Below the pieces are notes generated by a model. That model saw nothing but the letters and a program-made list of their open reading frames with translations, was not told the origin of the DNA and made no database searches. 64,000 nucleotides of DNA, from assembly GCF_003286645.3 (NCBI RefSeq), contig NZ_CP127382.2, positions 1,922,001-1,986,000 on the forward strand, read 5' to 3'. A program made the translations under genes and the position numbers. This DNA is from Aerococcus tenax. GTDB lineage: Bacteria; Bacillota; Bacilli; Lactobacillales; Aerococcaceae. How positions within the stretch are numbered: position 1 is the first letter of the stretch; every line of letters starts with the position of its first letter. Of this stretch, positions 29,820 through 41,976 are shown piece by piece.

Positions 29820-31406
29820 TCATCCACTAATATTGTCTTTAATATATATTTTCCCTTTTATAATTTCAGGTATATGTTTTGATGTAATCTCATATTCTAT
29901 TGATTCTGGAAGGTTTTTAAACATTAAAATAGAAGGAAATGCCATTGAAGAGTTGTGTTTTAAATACTTTATATCAAAAATCAAGATATCAGAATCTGAG
30001 TTTTCAAATTGCTTATATGAAAATATGTCATCTAATAAATCTCGATAATCATATTTGTTATCTTCATATTCATCATCAATGCTTTTTGTTAAAATTGGAC
30101 TAAGTCTATTAACATGTCTAAAATTTAAATTATCCACTTTTGAATCTTCATATCTATTAACAGTATCACTCTCTTTAATTGAAAATATGAAATCAAAAAG
30201 TTTCATGTCAAGTAAGTCTTCTATAATATTCATGCCTGGATCAGGTAAATCTTTATGTTTAAGAATGTATCCTTTTGGTATAATCAATTTAATATCAATA
30301 TCTTCATCAAATGTATTACCTAAATTTGAAATCATTAATTTAATAACTTTAACATTATCTATATATCCAAAATACTCGTTATATTCATTGTATTCTTTTA
30401 TACTAATATAAAGTTTTTTTAACAACGAATAGCGTTTTTTCTCCTCATCAGTTCCATAATACGAAGGTCCACTACTCCCAAATGGAAGCTGTAGCTGAGA
30501 ACTATAACTCTTTAAGTTTCCCAAATTCCAAAAATTTTCTTCAATGTTAATTTGATTTTTATTAGCAAAATCATTAATAGCTTTTATCCATTCGTCACTA
30601 ATTTCTACATAATTATTTATCCCACTAAGTTTACTAATTTGTCCATATGATTTGGTAATATTAGTTAATTCGTTAAAATTATATTTTTCTGAACTTATAT
30701 CTTTACTACGTTCTGGCAAAATAAAGTTATTTAAAGTTTCAATACTCTCTATTATTTTATCTTTTTGATTGTTAATAAATTTTGACTCTAACAACTTATT
30801 CATACTTATTGAACAATATTCTTCTGAAAATGTATTTAAATCTCTTATTTTTAATATAGGATTTAATATTTCACTTTTCAAGTTTCCTGAATCCGAAATT
30901 AATGATAAAAAATATAATGATAAATGATTGGTAAATTGTCGCTGAAAATCAAATTTATCATCAACTATTGCGTATATTCCTTTATCCTTATATTTTCCTC
31001 TAAATTCTAACACTTTTTGATATTGTTCTTGATTGAATTCGGAAGGATTAATAGGAGCATTCAAAAAATACATAAATACTTGCTTATTAGCTAAAAGCAT
31101 CTCTTCTATTTCCTCTTCTGTACCAGATCCATACTTATCAGTTGGTGTACCAAATCTTGTCCAAAAAACTGCAACTGCAGCATCACAATTTCTAACAAAT
31201 TGTTTGTTTAATAATTCTTGTGGTTTATCACCTGATTCAGGATAACTATTTGTAGACCAGTGTTTAGTAACTACTTCGATATTATTTAAATCACCAAAAG
31301 TTCTATTAAAGCTTTCAACACTTTCTTTTATTATTTCTAAAAAATCTGTAACATCGCCTGGACAAGATATTAATAAATCATATATGGTTACCCCTTTTCT
31401 TGGCAT
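29820..31406 (-). CDS. DUF4062/TIR-like domain protein, orphan ICE cargo
   Basis: 528 residues. The N-terminal ~150 has a flavodoxin/TIR-like pattern: YDLLISCPGDVTDFLEIIKE, NNIEVVTKHW, NCDAAVAVFWTRFGTPTDKYG, SGTEEEIEEMLLANKQVFMYF. This matches DUF4062-type N-terminal modules that open many defence and STAND-like proteins. The remaining ~370 residues are not recognised and contain no visible NTPase motif. GGAGG precedes the ATG. It is the ICE gene nearest the right attachment end, a usual cargo spot. A defence role is inference. Confidence 0.65.
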   Translation of the reverse strand: MPRKGVTIYDLLISCPGDVTDFLEIIKESVESFNRTFGDLNNIEVVTKHWSTNSYPESGDKPQELLNKQFVRNCDAAVAVFWTRFGTPTDKYGSGTEEEIEEMLLANKQVFMYFLNAPINPSEFNQEQYQKVLEFRGKYKDKGIYAIVDDKFDFQRQFTNHLSLYFLSLISDSGNLKSEILNPILKIRDLNTFSEEYCSISMNKLLESKFINNQKDKIIESIETLNNFILPERSKDISSEKYNFNELTNITKSYGQISKLSGINNYVEISDEWIKAINDFANKNQINIEENFWNLGNLKSYSSQLQLPFGSSGPSYYGTDEEKKRYSLLKKLYISIKEYNEYNEYFGYIDNVKVIKLMISNLGNTFDEDIDIKLIIPKGYILKHKDLPDPGMNIIEDLLDMKLFDFIFSIKESDTVNRYEDSKVDNLNFRHVNRLSPILTKSIDDEYEDNKYDYRDLLDDIFSYKQFENSDSDILIFDIKYLKHNSSMAFPSILMFKNLPESIEYEITSKHIPEIIKGKIYIKDNISG

Positions 31407-31442
31407 CTAACTACCTCCTTATGTTGATGTACTCTTTACAAT

Positions 31443-31460
31443 AATTATTATATAATAATT
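31443..31460. promoter_or_regulatory. Perfect 18-bp AT palindrome upstream of the DUF4062 gene
   Basis: AATTATTATATAATAATT is self-complementary over all 18 bases and contains TATAAT. It lies about 37 bp before the ATG at 31406, so it could be both the -10 region and an operator. AT-rich palindromes also arise by chance in this DNA. Confidence 0.4.
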
Positions 31461-31463
31461 ACT

Positions 31464-32252
31464 CTAAGCAGCACACCAACTATTTATTTTTTGAGTTTTA
31501 AAATTTGGTAGAAGTCTTGAACTCCTTATATTTACATAACTATTTGCCTCTATCACTATTATGACACGAAACCCCATAGTTGGGTCATAGGCGGTTAATC
31601 CGAGTTTATCTTCCTTGCCTTGAATGGCAATTCGAGTCATTAATTCTGAAACAGGTTGTGGGGTATAGAATTCGCCGGCTTTTTTTCCCGATTCAGAGGC
31701 AAATTGACCCAGTAAGAATTCATAGGCATCCCCTAATAAATCGGAATTCTTAGCAAAGTTTAACCCCGCTAATTCCTTCATCACGGCTGTGATGGTTTGG
31801 TTACGCTTCTGTGGCGTGGGACCTAAACGGCGTGACATCAGGTCAACATCTTCAAATAAGTTCTCAAAATCAGGATGTGAACGTTCAATATCACGGAAGC
31901 CCTGCGCTAAGTCTTCCAACATAAAGTTATTATCATTAATCTTTTCCATGAACTTGGTAAAGGTATAGTCAGGGTGAATGGTGTAAGAGTAGGTATATCG
32001 TAACTCATTGAGGAGGTCTTCTCCGTCCTCTTCATCGTGATAAGTTTCTTCATATAAGGCTTGTGCTTGAGTGAGGTCGACGAAATCTTTCCCCATTAGA
32101 TCACAGGTCTTCTCTAGTAATTGGTCGGATAGAAACTTATAAAAAATAATTCCTAATGTATAGTTCTTATATTCGTTGGCATCCATCTTTGAACGCAGCA
32201 CGTTCGCCGAATTCCAAAGGGCCTGTTGAATTGTCGTTACTTGTTCAGACAT
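31464..32252 (-). pseudogene. hsdM: Type I restriction methylase HsdM, truncated by the ICE
   Basis: The first ~225 residues are normal HsdM (QQALWNSANVLRSKMDANEYKNYTLGIIFYKFL; later GQFASESGKKAGEFYTPQPVSELM) and reach DPTMG, the start of SAM motif I. The rest (FRVIIVIEANSYVN...) is unrelated and encoded by the ICE end. The catalytic NPPF motif is therefore missing and the product should be inactive. GGTGGAG precedes the ATG. The remainder of hsdM, with hsdS/hsdR, should be found beyond the left end of the ICE. Confidence 0.9.
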
Positions 32253-32363
32253 TAATAGTCACTCCACCTTCAAATAATAAAAAGTTTTTAATTTTAATTA
32301 TACTGTAAATCAGTAAAAACTTCTGAAAATATCCTTGACGCAATAAAAATTTCCGCTCAGCCA

Positions 32364-32396
32364 AAAAAGGCTTTGACAACCGTCTCAGCCTTTATT
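32364..32396 (-). terminator. Terminator after the DUF262 gene
   Basis: Minus-strand AAAGGCT ... AGCCTTT stem followed by TTTT, about 15 bp after the DUF262/DUF1524 stop. Confidence 0.55.
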
Positions 32397-32408
32397 TCCT
32401 GTTATAAC

Positions 32409-34508
32409 CTATTTTTTAGGCGGACGCACGTCTACCTGCAATTCACTATATTCAATACCATAGATATCGAAAAGATGGCGAATAATATTCATCTTATTCC
32501 AATTATTGAGACCAGTATCGATATAAATGTTTTTTGTTATCTGATCACGCGAATCGCCTTTACTCGTTGACAAACGGGTTTGCCAACCCCGTGATTTTTC
32601 TTCCTCTGCTATTTGATAAAGGGTTTGATAATCAAGATAGGCAAGTTCTTGTAAAACTTCAATCAGTAAGATTGTCCAATTTTTGACCGACCGATATTCT
32701 TGGTCCCGAAAGATATAGCCCTTGATCTGATAGCTATTAAAGTCTTTTTCTCCATCATAAGTTTCTAAGCCATCTTGGTTTTCGGTTTTAATTTCAAAAT
32801 CTACCTCCGGATAGGGCCATACTTCCAAGGCTTTATCCGCTAAGCGTCGTGTTCTTTCCTTAATGGTTTCCTCATTCCAATGGTCCACTTCCCTAGGCAG
32901 GGCATTAAGATAAACGAAATGGCTCTCATTAAAGCCCTTGTCCATGGTCTTCTTGGTTTGGAAGGACTTGTTACTATATTTGGAATTATAGCCAGTAATG
33001 GTTAGATTTCCTAAACGATTTAAGTAACTTTCATGAATCTCCTCATAATTAGGACCTAGTTCTTTTATCCAATCCTTACTTAACTTTTGCGGCATGATAT
33101 GCTCAATCGAATAATTCCCTTCTTCAATCCCCTGATAAATATTCAAAATTTCATGGTGATTATAATTTTCCAAACGTTCAAAGAGATAGGTACGATAATT
33201 AGGACGAATATTATAGAAATCTCTCATGCGTAAGTCAGCCAACACCTCTTCATCTTTAGGGAAGGCCAGGTTATTCGACTTATTGACCAGTATCGCTGCC
33301 AGGACTTCGACTTTTTCAATGTCTTGCCCCTCTTCCTTAGCCTTTTGATAGAGGCGTTTAAAATAGCGGTATAGCGAGGCATAAAATTTGTTGAACAGGC
33401 TGGTTGAAGATTTAATGATGATGTGGCGGGCAGTAAAGGATTCGATCAATTCTAGCATAGCGACAACCTCATCCTCTAATAAATCGCCCTTATTATAGGC
33501 TAGGACTAAGGACATCAGGAAAGGTCGCATCACGGTGAGATCGATTTGATTTAGTCGGAACAGAATATCATCAATGGCTAGATTCCCTGTATTCGCCGCA
33601 ATCACTTCCTGAAAGGCATAGGAATAATCATTGATTTCTTTAAAGAAGATTTCCTTGTCAGTAAAATTTTTCTCATAAAATCGTTTAAAATCTTCATATA
33701 AGCGGGCCTTTACTGGATACTTACCTTGCTTAATGGCCATGTAGTACCAGAAAAATAAACTTAAATCATATTGGGTCCGTTTTTCAATTGGATGCCAATA
33801 AGTGATAAAATAGCGGTTTTGATCTTCCTGGTTTTCATTCATCAACAGAAAGTTACGTATCTTATCCGCTTCGGTTAGGTCTACCCCAGTGGAATTGAGG
33901 CTTTCGAAGATGAGTTGGGCATCATCATCAGGCGAACTTAAATTCACTCCCATGACTTCAAGCCGGGAAATCACTTGGATGAGATCAACAATCGACAGAG
34001 AAGTCTGGTCAACTTGTTGGTAGAAATAATTATAATTATCCAGGACATTGGTATTCCCCACGTCTACTGCCCGGTCTGCATGTTTAGGATCGGTCAGTAA
34101 TAGCTTATAAATTTTATCGTCTTCTATATTCAAATGTAATTTATATTTATCGCCTTCATTAGATAGGCGGTTCACCAAGTATTCATCGCGAATATTTTCA
34201 CTGGTGAAGGAGCCGTCGCTGACATTATTATCGTACATCCAATTGCATAAAGCGAGAAACAAGAGAGAAACCGTCGTGATCCGCTGTTGGCCGTCGATCA
34301 CAATAGTTTCATCTATAAGGGTACCTGGCTTTACGACGATGGAACCGAAGAAATGTGTCCTGCGCTTTTCCTCATGAATATTCATTAAATCCGAAAATAA
34401 TCGTTTACAGTTATCCAGTTTCCAATCATAGTTCCGTTGGTAAACAGGGATAATAATCTTTGAAGATCGCTTCAGAAAGTTAGCTAAATTTTGAATACTA
34501 CCGTCCAT
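32409..34508 (-). CDS. DUF262/DUF1524 (GmrSD-like) restriction protein
   Basis: 699 residues from the ATG at 34508 (AGGTG upstream; a longer frame from 34556 lacks support). The N-terminal DUF262 has IPVYQRNYDW and the hallmark DGQQR (residues 72-76) nucleotidase-like motif. The C-terminal half carries a DUF1524 HNH-type site, SIEHIMPQKLSKDW, followed by RLGNLTITGYNSKYSN. A ~110-residue C-terminal domain is not named here. GmrSD enzymes cut modified phage DNA in an NTP-dependent way. It lies just upstream of hsdM, so this was a small restriction locus before the ICE arrived. Confidence 0.88.
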   Translation of the reverse strand: MDGSIQNLANFLKRSSKIIIPVYQRNYDWKLDNCKRLFSDLMNIHEEKRRTHFFGSIVVKPGTLIDETIVIDGQQRITTVSLLFLALCNWMYDNNVSDGSFTSENIRDEYLVNRLSNEGDKYKLHLNIEDDKIYKLLLTDPKHADRAVDVGNTNVLDNYNYFYQQVDQTSLSIVDLIQVISRLEVMGVNLSSPDDDAQLIFESLNSTGVDLTEADKIRNFLLMNENQEDQNRYFITYWHPIEKRTQYDLSLFFWYYMAIKQGKYPVKARLYEDFKRFYEKNFTDKEIFFKEINDYSYAFQEVIAANTGNLAIDDILFRLNQIDLTVMRPFLMSLVLAYNKGDLLEDEVVAMLELIESFTARHIIIKSSTSLFNKFYASLYRYFKRLYQKAKEEGQDIEKVEVLAAILVNKSNNLAFPKDEEVLADLRMRDFYNIRPNYRTYLFERLENYNHHEILNIYQGIEEGNYSIEHIMPQKLSKDWIKELGPNYEEIHESYLNRLGNLTITGYNSKYSNKSFQTKKTMDKGFNESHFVYLNALPREVDHWNEETIKERTRRLADKALEVWPYPEVDFEIKTENQDGLETYDGEKDFNSYQIKGYIFRDQEYRSVKNWTILLIEVLQELAYLDYQTLYQIAEEEKSRGWQTRLSTSKGDSRDQITKNIYIDTGLNNWNKMNIIRHLFDIYGIEYSELQVDVRPPKK

Positions 34509-34713
34509 AATTACACCTAATTCCTTTAAAATCTGTATCTTTTTTAAGTATAACAAAGAATAAGGCTACTTTTGTTTTAAAAGTAAAACATACCAATGAT
34601 CAATAATCTAGGAAATTAAAAACATGAAAATTAACTGCAAACTATCTTCTCCTATTCTCCTCAGGACCTATGTTAGTGAAATATCGATAACCTGCCCAAC
34701 TCATAAAAAATAG

Positions 34714-34748
34714 AAAAGCAAGCTACTAATCGTGGTAGCTTGCTTTTT
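34714..34748. terminator. Terminator of the bgl operon (bidirectional)
   Basis: AAAAGCAAGCTAC / GTAGCTTGCTTTTT stem of about 13 bp with T-runs on both sides, 27 bp after the bglA stop. Confidence 0.85.
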
Positions 34749-34774
34749 CAATAATTATTTACTTTTTAACAGCA

Positions 34775-38225
<3,451 letters not shown>

Positions 38226-38236
38226 TTCTTCTCCTC

Positions 38237-39061
38237 CTAAACTTTCATTAGCCGTTGAATATGGATCGTTAAGTAGATCACTTCTTCTATCCCCACCTCT
38301 CGATGGTATTGTTTATCAATAAAATCTCTAATTTTCAAAGCTGCTTGGTAAGCCTTAGGGTAAGAAGCTTGAACTTGCTCATTCAAGAAACTGTCCCCTT
38401 CAGCAGACATATCTTCTGAGGTTAGGCGTTGAACAAAATATTGTAGATGGGTCATAAATCGTTGGAAAGAAATTGAATTCTCGTCAAAATTCCTTCCATA
38501 ATGTAAACGTATGAGCGATAAAATGCGTTCGATCATTCGCAATTGCTCCATGGTCTGTTCGAGGTGATCCCCTTCTTTCTGCGCATTGATCAGATGCAGG
38601 GCAATCGAAGAGGCTTCTCCTTCAGGCAAACTAATATTGAAAATCTGATTAATCATCTCCACAGCTTCTAAGCCTGTTTGATATTCCAACTTAAACAAAC
38701 GCTTCACTTGCCAATGCAAGGGATTCTTCAAATGGATTCCCTCTTGGTAGCGAGCTAAAGCATAATGAATATGATCAGCTAGGGTTACATAGAGATTATT
38801 TTCAAAGCGAACACCTAAACGCTCTTCAGCCTGTTTAATAATCTTAAAAATCAATTCAATCTCATTAGTCGTTAAATCCTGATAAAGTTGGCTAAAGAGA
38901 GAATCATCTTCTAAGACAAAACGTTTTTCAATCTGCTCATCTTGGATGGAGTCCCCTAGTTGCCGTTGAAAGCCAATACCTTTGCCCATAACGACGTATT
39001 CTTTATGATCTTTAGTTTCTGCTTGAACCACATTATTATTTAAGATTCGAGTAATTTTCAT
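38237..39061 (-). CDS. licT: BglG/LicT family transcription antiterminator
   Basis: 274 residues: an N-terminal CAT RNA-binding domain (ITRILNNNVVQAET, VVMGKGIGFQ) and two PRD domains with conserved His (ADHIHYAL, NPLHWQVKR; then FMTHLQYFVQRL, YLTIHIQRL). In the absence of substrate it is phosphorylated by the EII; otherwise it binds the RAT and lets transcription pass the leader terminator. The leader with RAT and terminator is present at 39082-39172, so the gene is autoregulated. Confidence 0.95.
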   Translation of the reverse strand: MKITRILNNNVVQAETKDHKEYVVMGKGIGFQRQLGDSIQDEQIEKRFVLEDDSLFSQLYQDLTTNEIELIFKIIKQAEERLGVRFENNLYVTLADHIHYALARYQEGIHLKNPLHWQVKRLFKLEYQTGLEAVEMINQIFNISLPEGEASSIALHLINAQKEGDHLEQTMEQLRMIERILSLIRLHYGRNFDENSISFQRFMTHLQYFVQRLTSEDMSAEGDSFLNEQVQASYPKAYQAALKIRDFIDKQYHREVGIEEVIYLTIHIQRLMKV

Positions 39062-39081
39062 ATCTTCTCACCCCACTTTCT

Positions 39082-39150
39082 AAAAAAGAAAAGACCTAAA
39101 CAAAAGTCTAAAGCTAGCACACCTAGCCCTACACTTTTATTTAGGTCTTG
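39082..39150 (-). terminator. Leader terminator of the bgl operon
   Basis: Minus-strand AAGACCTAAA pairs with TTTAGGTCTT (39091-39100 with 39141-39150) and a T-rich tract follows. Its 5' arm is shared with the RAT, so the two structures exclude each other. Confidence 0.9.
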
Positions 39151-39172
39151 CCTGATTGAACAGTCACAATCC
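39143..39172 (-). promoter_or_regulatory. RAT (ribonucleic antiterminator) for LicT
   Basis: Minus-strand GGATTGTGACTG...CAGGCAAGACCT matches the RAT consensus of the BglG/LicT family and overlaps the left arm of the terminator at 39082-39150. Confidence 0.9.
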
Positions 39173-39185
39173 ATATCTTATTTTA

Positions 39186-39214
39186 AGTATAGCGAATCCA
39201 CTTCCGCTTTGCAA
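39186..39214 (-). promoter_or_regulatory. Sigma-A promoter of the bgl operon
   Basis: TTGCAA (39209-39214), 17-bp spacer, TATACT (39186-39191) on the minus strand, just upstream of the RAT. Confidence 0.85.
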
Positions 39215-39223
39215 GCGCTTTTA
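39210..39223. promoter_or_regulatory. cre site (CcpA) on the bgl -35 box
   Basis: TAAAAGCGCTTGCA on the minus strand matches the cre consensus TGWAANCGNTNWCA except at position 2, and overlaps the -35 hexamer. CcpA binding there would block RNA polymerase when glucose is present. Confidence 0.75.
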
Positions 39224-39257
39224 TAGAAATAAATAGAAATTAAATTTTAGATTTTTC

Positions 39258-39872
39258 CTAATTCCCCTCGACTGAACCATTATAATCAATCTCCTCCATC
39301 GAATAAGCATTCAAATCCTCATAAAGATAAGACTGTTCAATCCCCTTCATATAAACTTGGCGGCTATCAATTTCATCCGTCAAGGCTTCCTTCAGCAATA
39401 ATTTGATAAAGTGGAGATTAGTAGGGCTCATTGTCATCGCCGATAGATAATCCGTCTTATTAATCTGTTGCCAATCGACACATACAGCTAATTCTTGCTT
39501 TAAAATAAGGTCCAACCAAATCCGAATTGCCCGCCCATTTCCTTCTATAAAAGGGTGGAGAATATTCATTTCAACATACTTATCGATAATCTCGTCAAAA
39601 GTCTGCTGAGGCATCTTCTCAATCGCTTGCGCCGCACTACTTAAATAAATCGCACTAGCAAAGCGAAAACCCTGTTTTGAAATATTTTTATCCCGTAATT
39701 TCCCAGCTTGAAAACCCTCGAGGCCATGGAATAAAGCATAATGGATTTCCTGTAGGCCTTTCATCGTCCCCACTTCAAATTCATGGAGCGCTCTCCTATC
39801 CCAGAGTGCGATAGCATGAGCTTTAGATAAGTATTCTTCAAACTCTAAAGAATCATCTGCCAACTCGCTCAC
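39258..39872 (-). CDS. Fic domain protein
   Basis: 204 residues with the complete Fic motif HPFIEGNGR (residues 106-114). The invariant His and Gly-Asn-Gly-Arg are intact, so AMP- or other nucleotidyl-transfer activity is possible. The frame begins with GTG at 39872; a TTG at 39863 has better spacing to GAGGGG. No [S/T]xxxE[G/N] inhibitory helix or adjacent antitoxin is obvious. Monocistronic. Housekeeping or toxin-like use cannot be decided. Confidence 0.88.
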   Translation of the reverse strand: MSELADDSLEFEEYLSKAHAIALWDRRALHEFEVGTMKGLQEIHYALFHGLEGFQAGKLRDKNISKQGFRFASAIYLSSAAQAIEKMPQQTFDEIIDKYVEMNILHPFIEGNGRAIRIWLDLILKQELAVCVDWQQINKTDYLSAMTMSPTNLHFIKLLLKEALTDEIDSRQVYMKGIEQSYLYEDLNAYSMEEIDYNGSVEGN

Positions 39873-40108
39873 CCCTCACTTTACTCGCTTAATATTATGA
39901 TCCATTTTACCATATAAGCCTTAGTCCACTTATAGTGGAACATTGATTACTGGACAGTGCTCCTAGAACAATTCACCCTTTTAAATTCAAAAAAGCAAAA
40001 TCCCCTTCATCCAGCTTGACAAGCCCCCTCCTACAGGGTTTAATTAAAGAAAAGGCTCCCAAATCGTTTCTTAAGCCTAGAAAAATTCAATAAATGGAGG
40101 AAACAACG

Positions 40109-40804
40109 ATGAATAAAGCAAATCACAAACTCCTATCCCTAACCGCCCTACTCGCCTTATTCCTTGTCGGTTGTCAAAACAACACTGAGAGCTCCACCGC
40201 CAATTCCCAAAGCCAAGCGTCAGTAAGTTCTGAAGCCAGTTCATCTAAGGAAGAATCCAAAGCCAAGGAATCAAGCAAAGAAGAATCTAAAGCCAAGGAA
40301 AAGGAAGCCAGCAAAGAAGAAAAAGAAGAGAACTCTACCAAGGAAGAAAAAGCTGAAAGTGAAAGCCGAGCGAAAGAGACCGAATCAGAAAGTTCAGCCA
40401 ATGAGTCGTCAGTCCCCACCATTGCAGGCGATCTCGCTCGTACTACCTCCCAGCAAGCCCTAGACATCGATCAAATCCAACAAGGAGATCTTTCCACTCT
40501 AGTTGGAACCTGGCGTAATGGTCGAGGGCAAGAGTTTGTCTTTTATGAAGACGGGCGCGTCGATCCTGGCAGTTATCTCAATCTAGATAATTTCAAAAGA
40601 GAAGACCAATTTTTAGTGGCAGACCTTAGATCCAATGGCGGTGTTGGTGGAGCAGCCTTATATATTATTCCGGCTGGAGTAGAAGTTTATACCCCTATCG
40701 ATCACCTAGTCGATGCCTCAGATAAGAGTCGTGACCGCTTACTTGGAGGGCACACTTATGACATGATCGAATACCCTGAAGAATTCTTTTACCGGGTAGA
40801 CTAA
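40109..40804 (+). CDS. Ser/Glu/Lys-rich lipoprotein, DUF6287-like
   Basis: 231 residues from ATG 40109 (GGAGG eight bases upstream; an ATG at 40094 overlaps that RBS). A lipoprotein signal peptide ends LFLVGC, with Cys as lipidation site. A low-complexity region of Ser/Lys/Glu (EESKAKE, SSKEESK repeats) spans about 20-105 and serves as wall-crossing spacer. The globular end has LVGTWRNGRGQEFVFYEDGRV, which resembles DUF6287. Function unknown; anchored outside the membrane. Confidence 0.8.
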   Translation: MNKANHKLLSLTALLALFLVGCQNNTESSTANSQSQASVSSEASSSKEESKAKESSKEESKAKEKEASKEEKEENSTKEEKAESESRAKETESESSANESSVPTIAGDLARTTSQQALDIDQIQQGDLSTLVGTWRNGRGQEFVFYEDGRVDPGSYLNLDNFKREDQFLVADLRSNGGVGGAALYIIPAGVEVYTPIDHLVDASDKSRDRLLGGHTYDMIEYPEEFFYRVD

Positions 40805-40837
40805 GAAATTCTAACCACACCAAAATTTCAAACCACA

Positions 40838-40886
40838 AAAAGACACAGCAATCCCTTCAATCACTAAGGGACTGCTGTGCCTTTTA
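40838..40886. terminator. Bidirectional terminator
   Basis: AAAGACACAGCA.TCCCTT pairs with AAGGGA.TGCTGTG.CTTTT; it serves the lipoprotein gene (+) and the converging UroD-like gene (-). Similar in sequence to the hairpin at 44858-44904. Confidence 0.8.
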
Positions 40887-40923
40887 CTTTCTATACGCTA
40901 TTTTTTAAAACACCACTAAGCTA

Positions 40924-41937
40924 CTAGGCTTCAGTCCTCAAATTAAAGAGGCGATCAGTCTCCGCTTTCACTTCTTTAATATAATAGATCAGCTCGGGGT
41001 CAAAGAAGCTATTGGTCCCACAAGACGGGCTGAATAATAAGCGTTGCCCCTGGGTAGCTTTGTAGATTTGGTAGATTTGGTTTCGGATCAGGTTACGGTT
41101 GAAATCGTTAAAACTAAAGCGGTCCACCCCACAATTCAGGACGAAATCGCTATACTTGAAGACTTCCTCTACGCTAGGCAAGGATTCAAAGGCATGCCAG
41201 TTAAAGACCTGAATCGGATAATCCTTGATCAGGTCAAACATAATATCAGTCCCGTGGGCATGGAAGCTGTTAAACCAGCCCGCCTTAGCTGCTTCTAAAA
41301 TCTTTAGGTCATAAGGTTTACCAAATTCTAAATATTCTTCCTTCGTTACCCGGTCATAGCGAACAAACTGAGAGGCCAGGTAGACACCAGCGGCTCCCAA
41401 GTCCAAGGCTGCCTGAACATATTGAACTTGGACATTGGTCAAGTTTTCTAGGGTTTGGTGAATGAGTTCATTTTCCTCACTGCGGATAAACTCAACTGCC
41501 CGACCCTTAGTCAACTTGTCCAGGATGGTTAGGGGACTGAAGGAAATCACGGTCACAGGGACTTGGTCACCTAAGCGGTCTAATAGGTAAGTCAGCGATT
41601 TCAACTCGCGCTGGTAAGAAGGAGTAGAGATATCGAGGTCATGGGGTAGCTTCTTCAAATCCGCTGGCTGGTTATAGGGGGTTTTGACTACGATGGACAC
41701 GCCACCCTTGTAAACCGGGGAATGGTCGACTTCATCCACATAGTCTTCCACCGTGAAGAGCCCGTTACTGCTGTGGCCAGCGTAATCCAAGTCATACTGG
41801 TGAACTTTTTCCGCTAGGGCCTGGGCATATTTAACCGGGTCATGGTCGACTTCAGGCAAGTGGGATTTAAAGGAAAAAGGGACATAGTCGGTGACTTCTT
41901 TATTAATAACTTTTTTGATTAATTCAATTTTACTCAT
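40924..41937 (-). CDS. Uroporphyrinogen decarboxylase / MetE-like methyltransferase family protein
   Basis: 337 residues from ATG 41937 (GGAG eight bases upstream). URO-D/CIMS TIM-barrel pattern: DYVPFSFKSHLPEVDHDPVKYA, PVTVISFSPLTILDK, FHAHGTDIMFDLI and CGTNSFFDPELIYYI. His and Cys in the latter segments could bind zinc or substrate. Haem-synthesis neighbours are absent; it is the last gene of the metQNI cluster (40 bp gap). I infer methyl transfer linked to methionine rather than haem biosynthesis. Confidence 0.75.
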   Translation of the reverse strand: MSKIELIKKVINKEVTDYVPFSFKSHLPEVDHDPVKYAQALAEKVHQYDLDYAGHSSNGLFTVEDYVDEVDHSPVYKGGVSIVVKTPYNQPADLKKLPHDLDISTPSYQRELKSLTYLLDRLGDQVPVTVISFSPLTILDKLTKGRAVEFIRSEENELIHQTLENLTNVQVQYVQAALDLGAAGVYLASQFVRYDRVTKEEYLEFGKPYDLKILEAAKAGWFNSFHAHGTDIMFDLIKDYPIQVFNWHAFESLPSVEEVFKYSDFVLNCGVDRFSFNDFNRNLIRNQIYQIYKATQGQRLLFSPSCGTNSFFDPELIYYIKEVKAETDRLFNLRTEA

Positions 41938-41976
41938 TTTTGTTTTCTCCATTATCACATGATTTTACAAGGGCTA

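Larger units (their letters stand above)
1..31575. mobile_element. Integrative conjugative element (Tn5252/Tn1549-like), right part
   Basis: A run of almost exclusively minus-strand, AT-rich genes has the gene order of Tn5252/Tn1549-type ICEs: repA, dnaC-like, pcfB, virD4, Maff2, virB6-like, prgI, virB4, NlpC/P60 hydrolase, DUF4315, CD1107-like, topB, C5 methyltransferase and an ArdC-methylase-SNF2 protein. The right end is defined by a type I hsdM gene that loses its reading identity after the residues DPTMG (31572-31586). Integrase, excisionase and relaxase are not in the window and are expected to the left. Cargo with defence-like domains sits in several places. The exact end and the direct-repeat core cannot be fixed without the left junction. 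Confidence 0.9.

Noticed and set aside
1..31575. Integrase or relaxase gene within the ICE part
   Set aside because: Every sizeable frame was assigned to another function; these genes must lie to the left of the window.
39258..39872. Fic toxin with adjacent antitoxin (Fic/FicA-type TA pair)
   Set aside because: No small antitoxin gene with the inhibitory motif lies beside it in the same direction.
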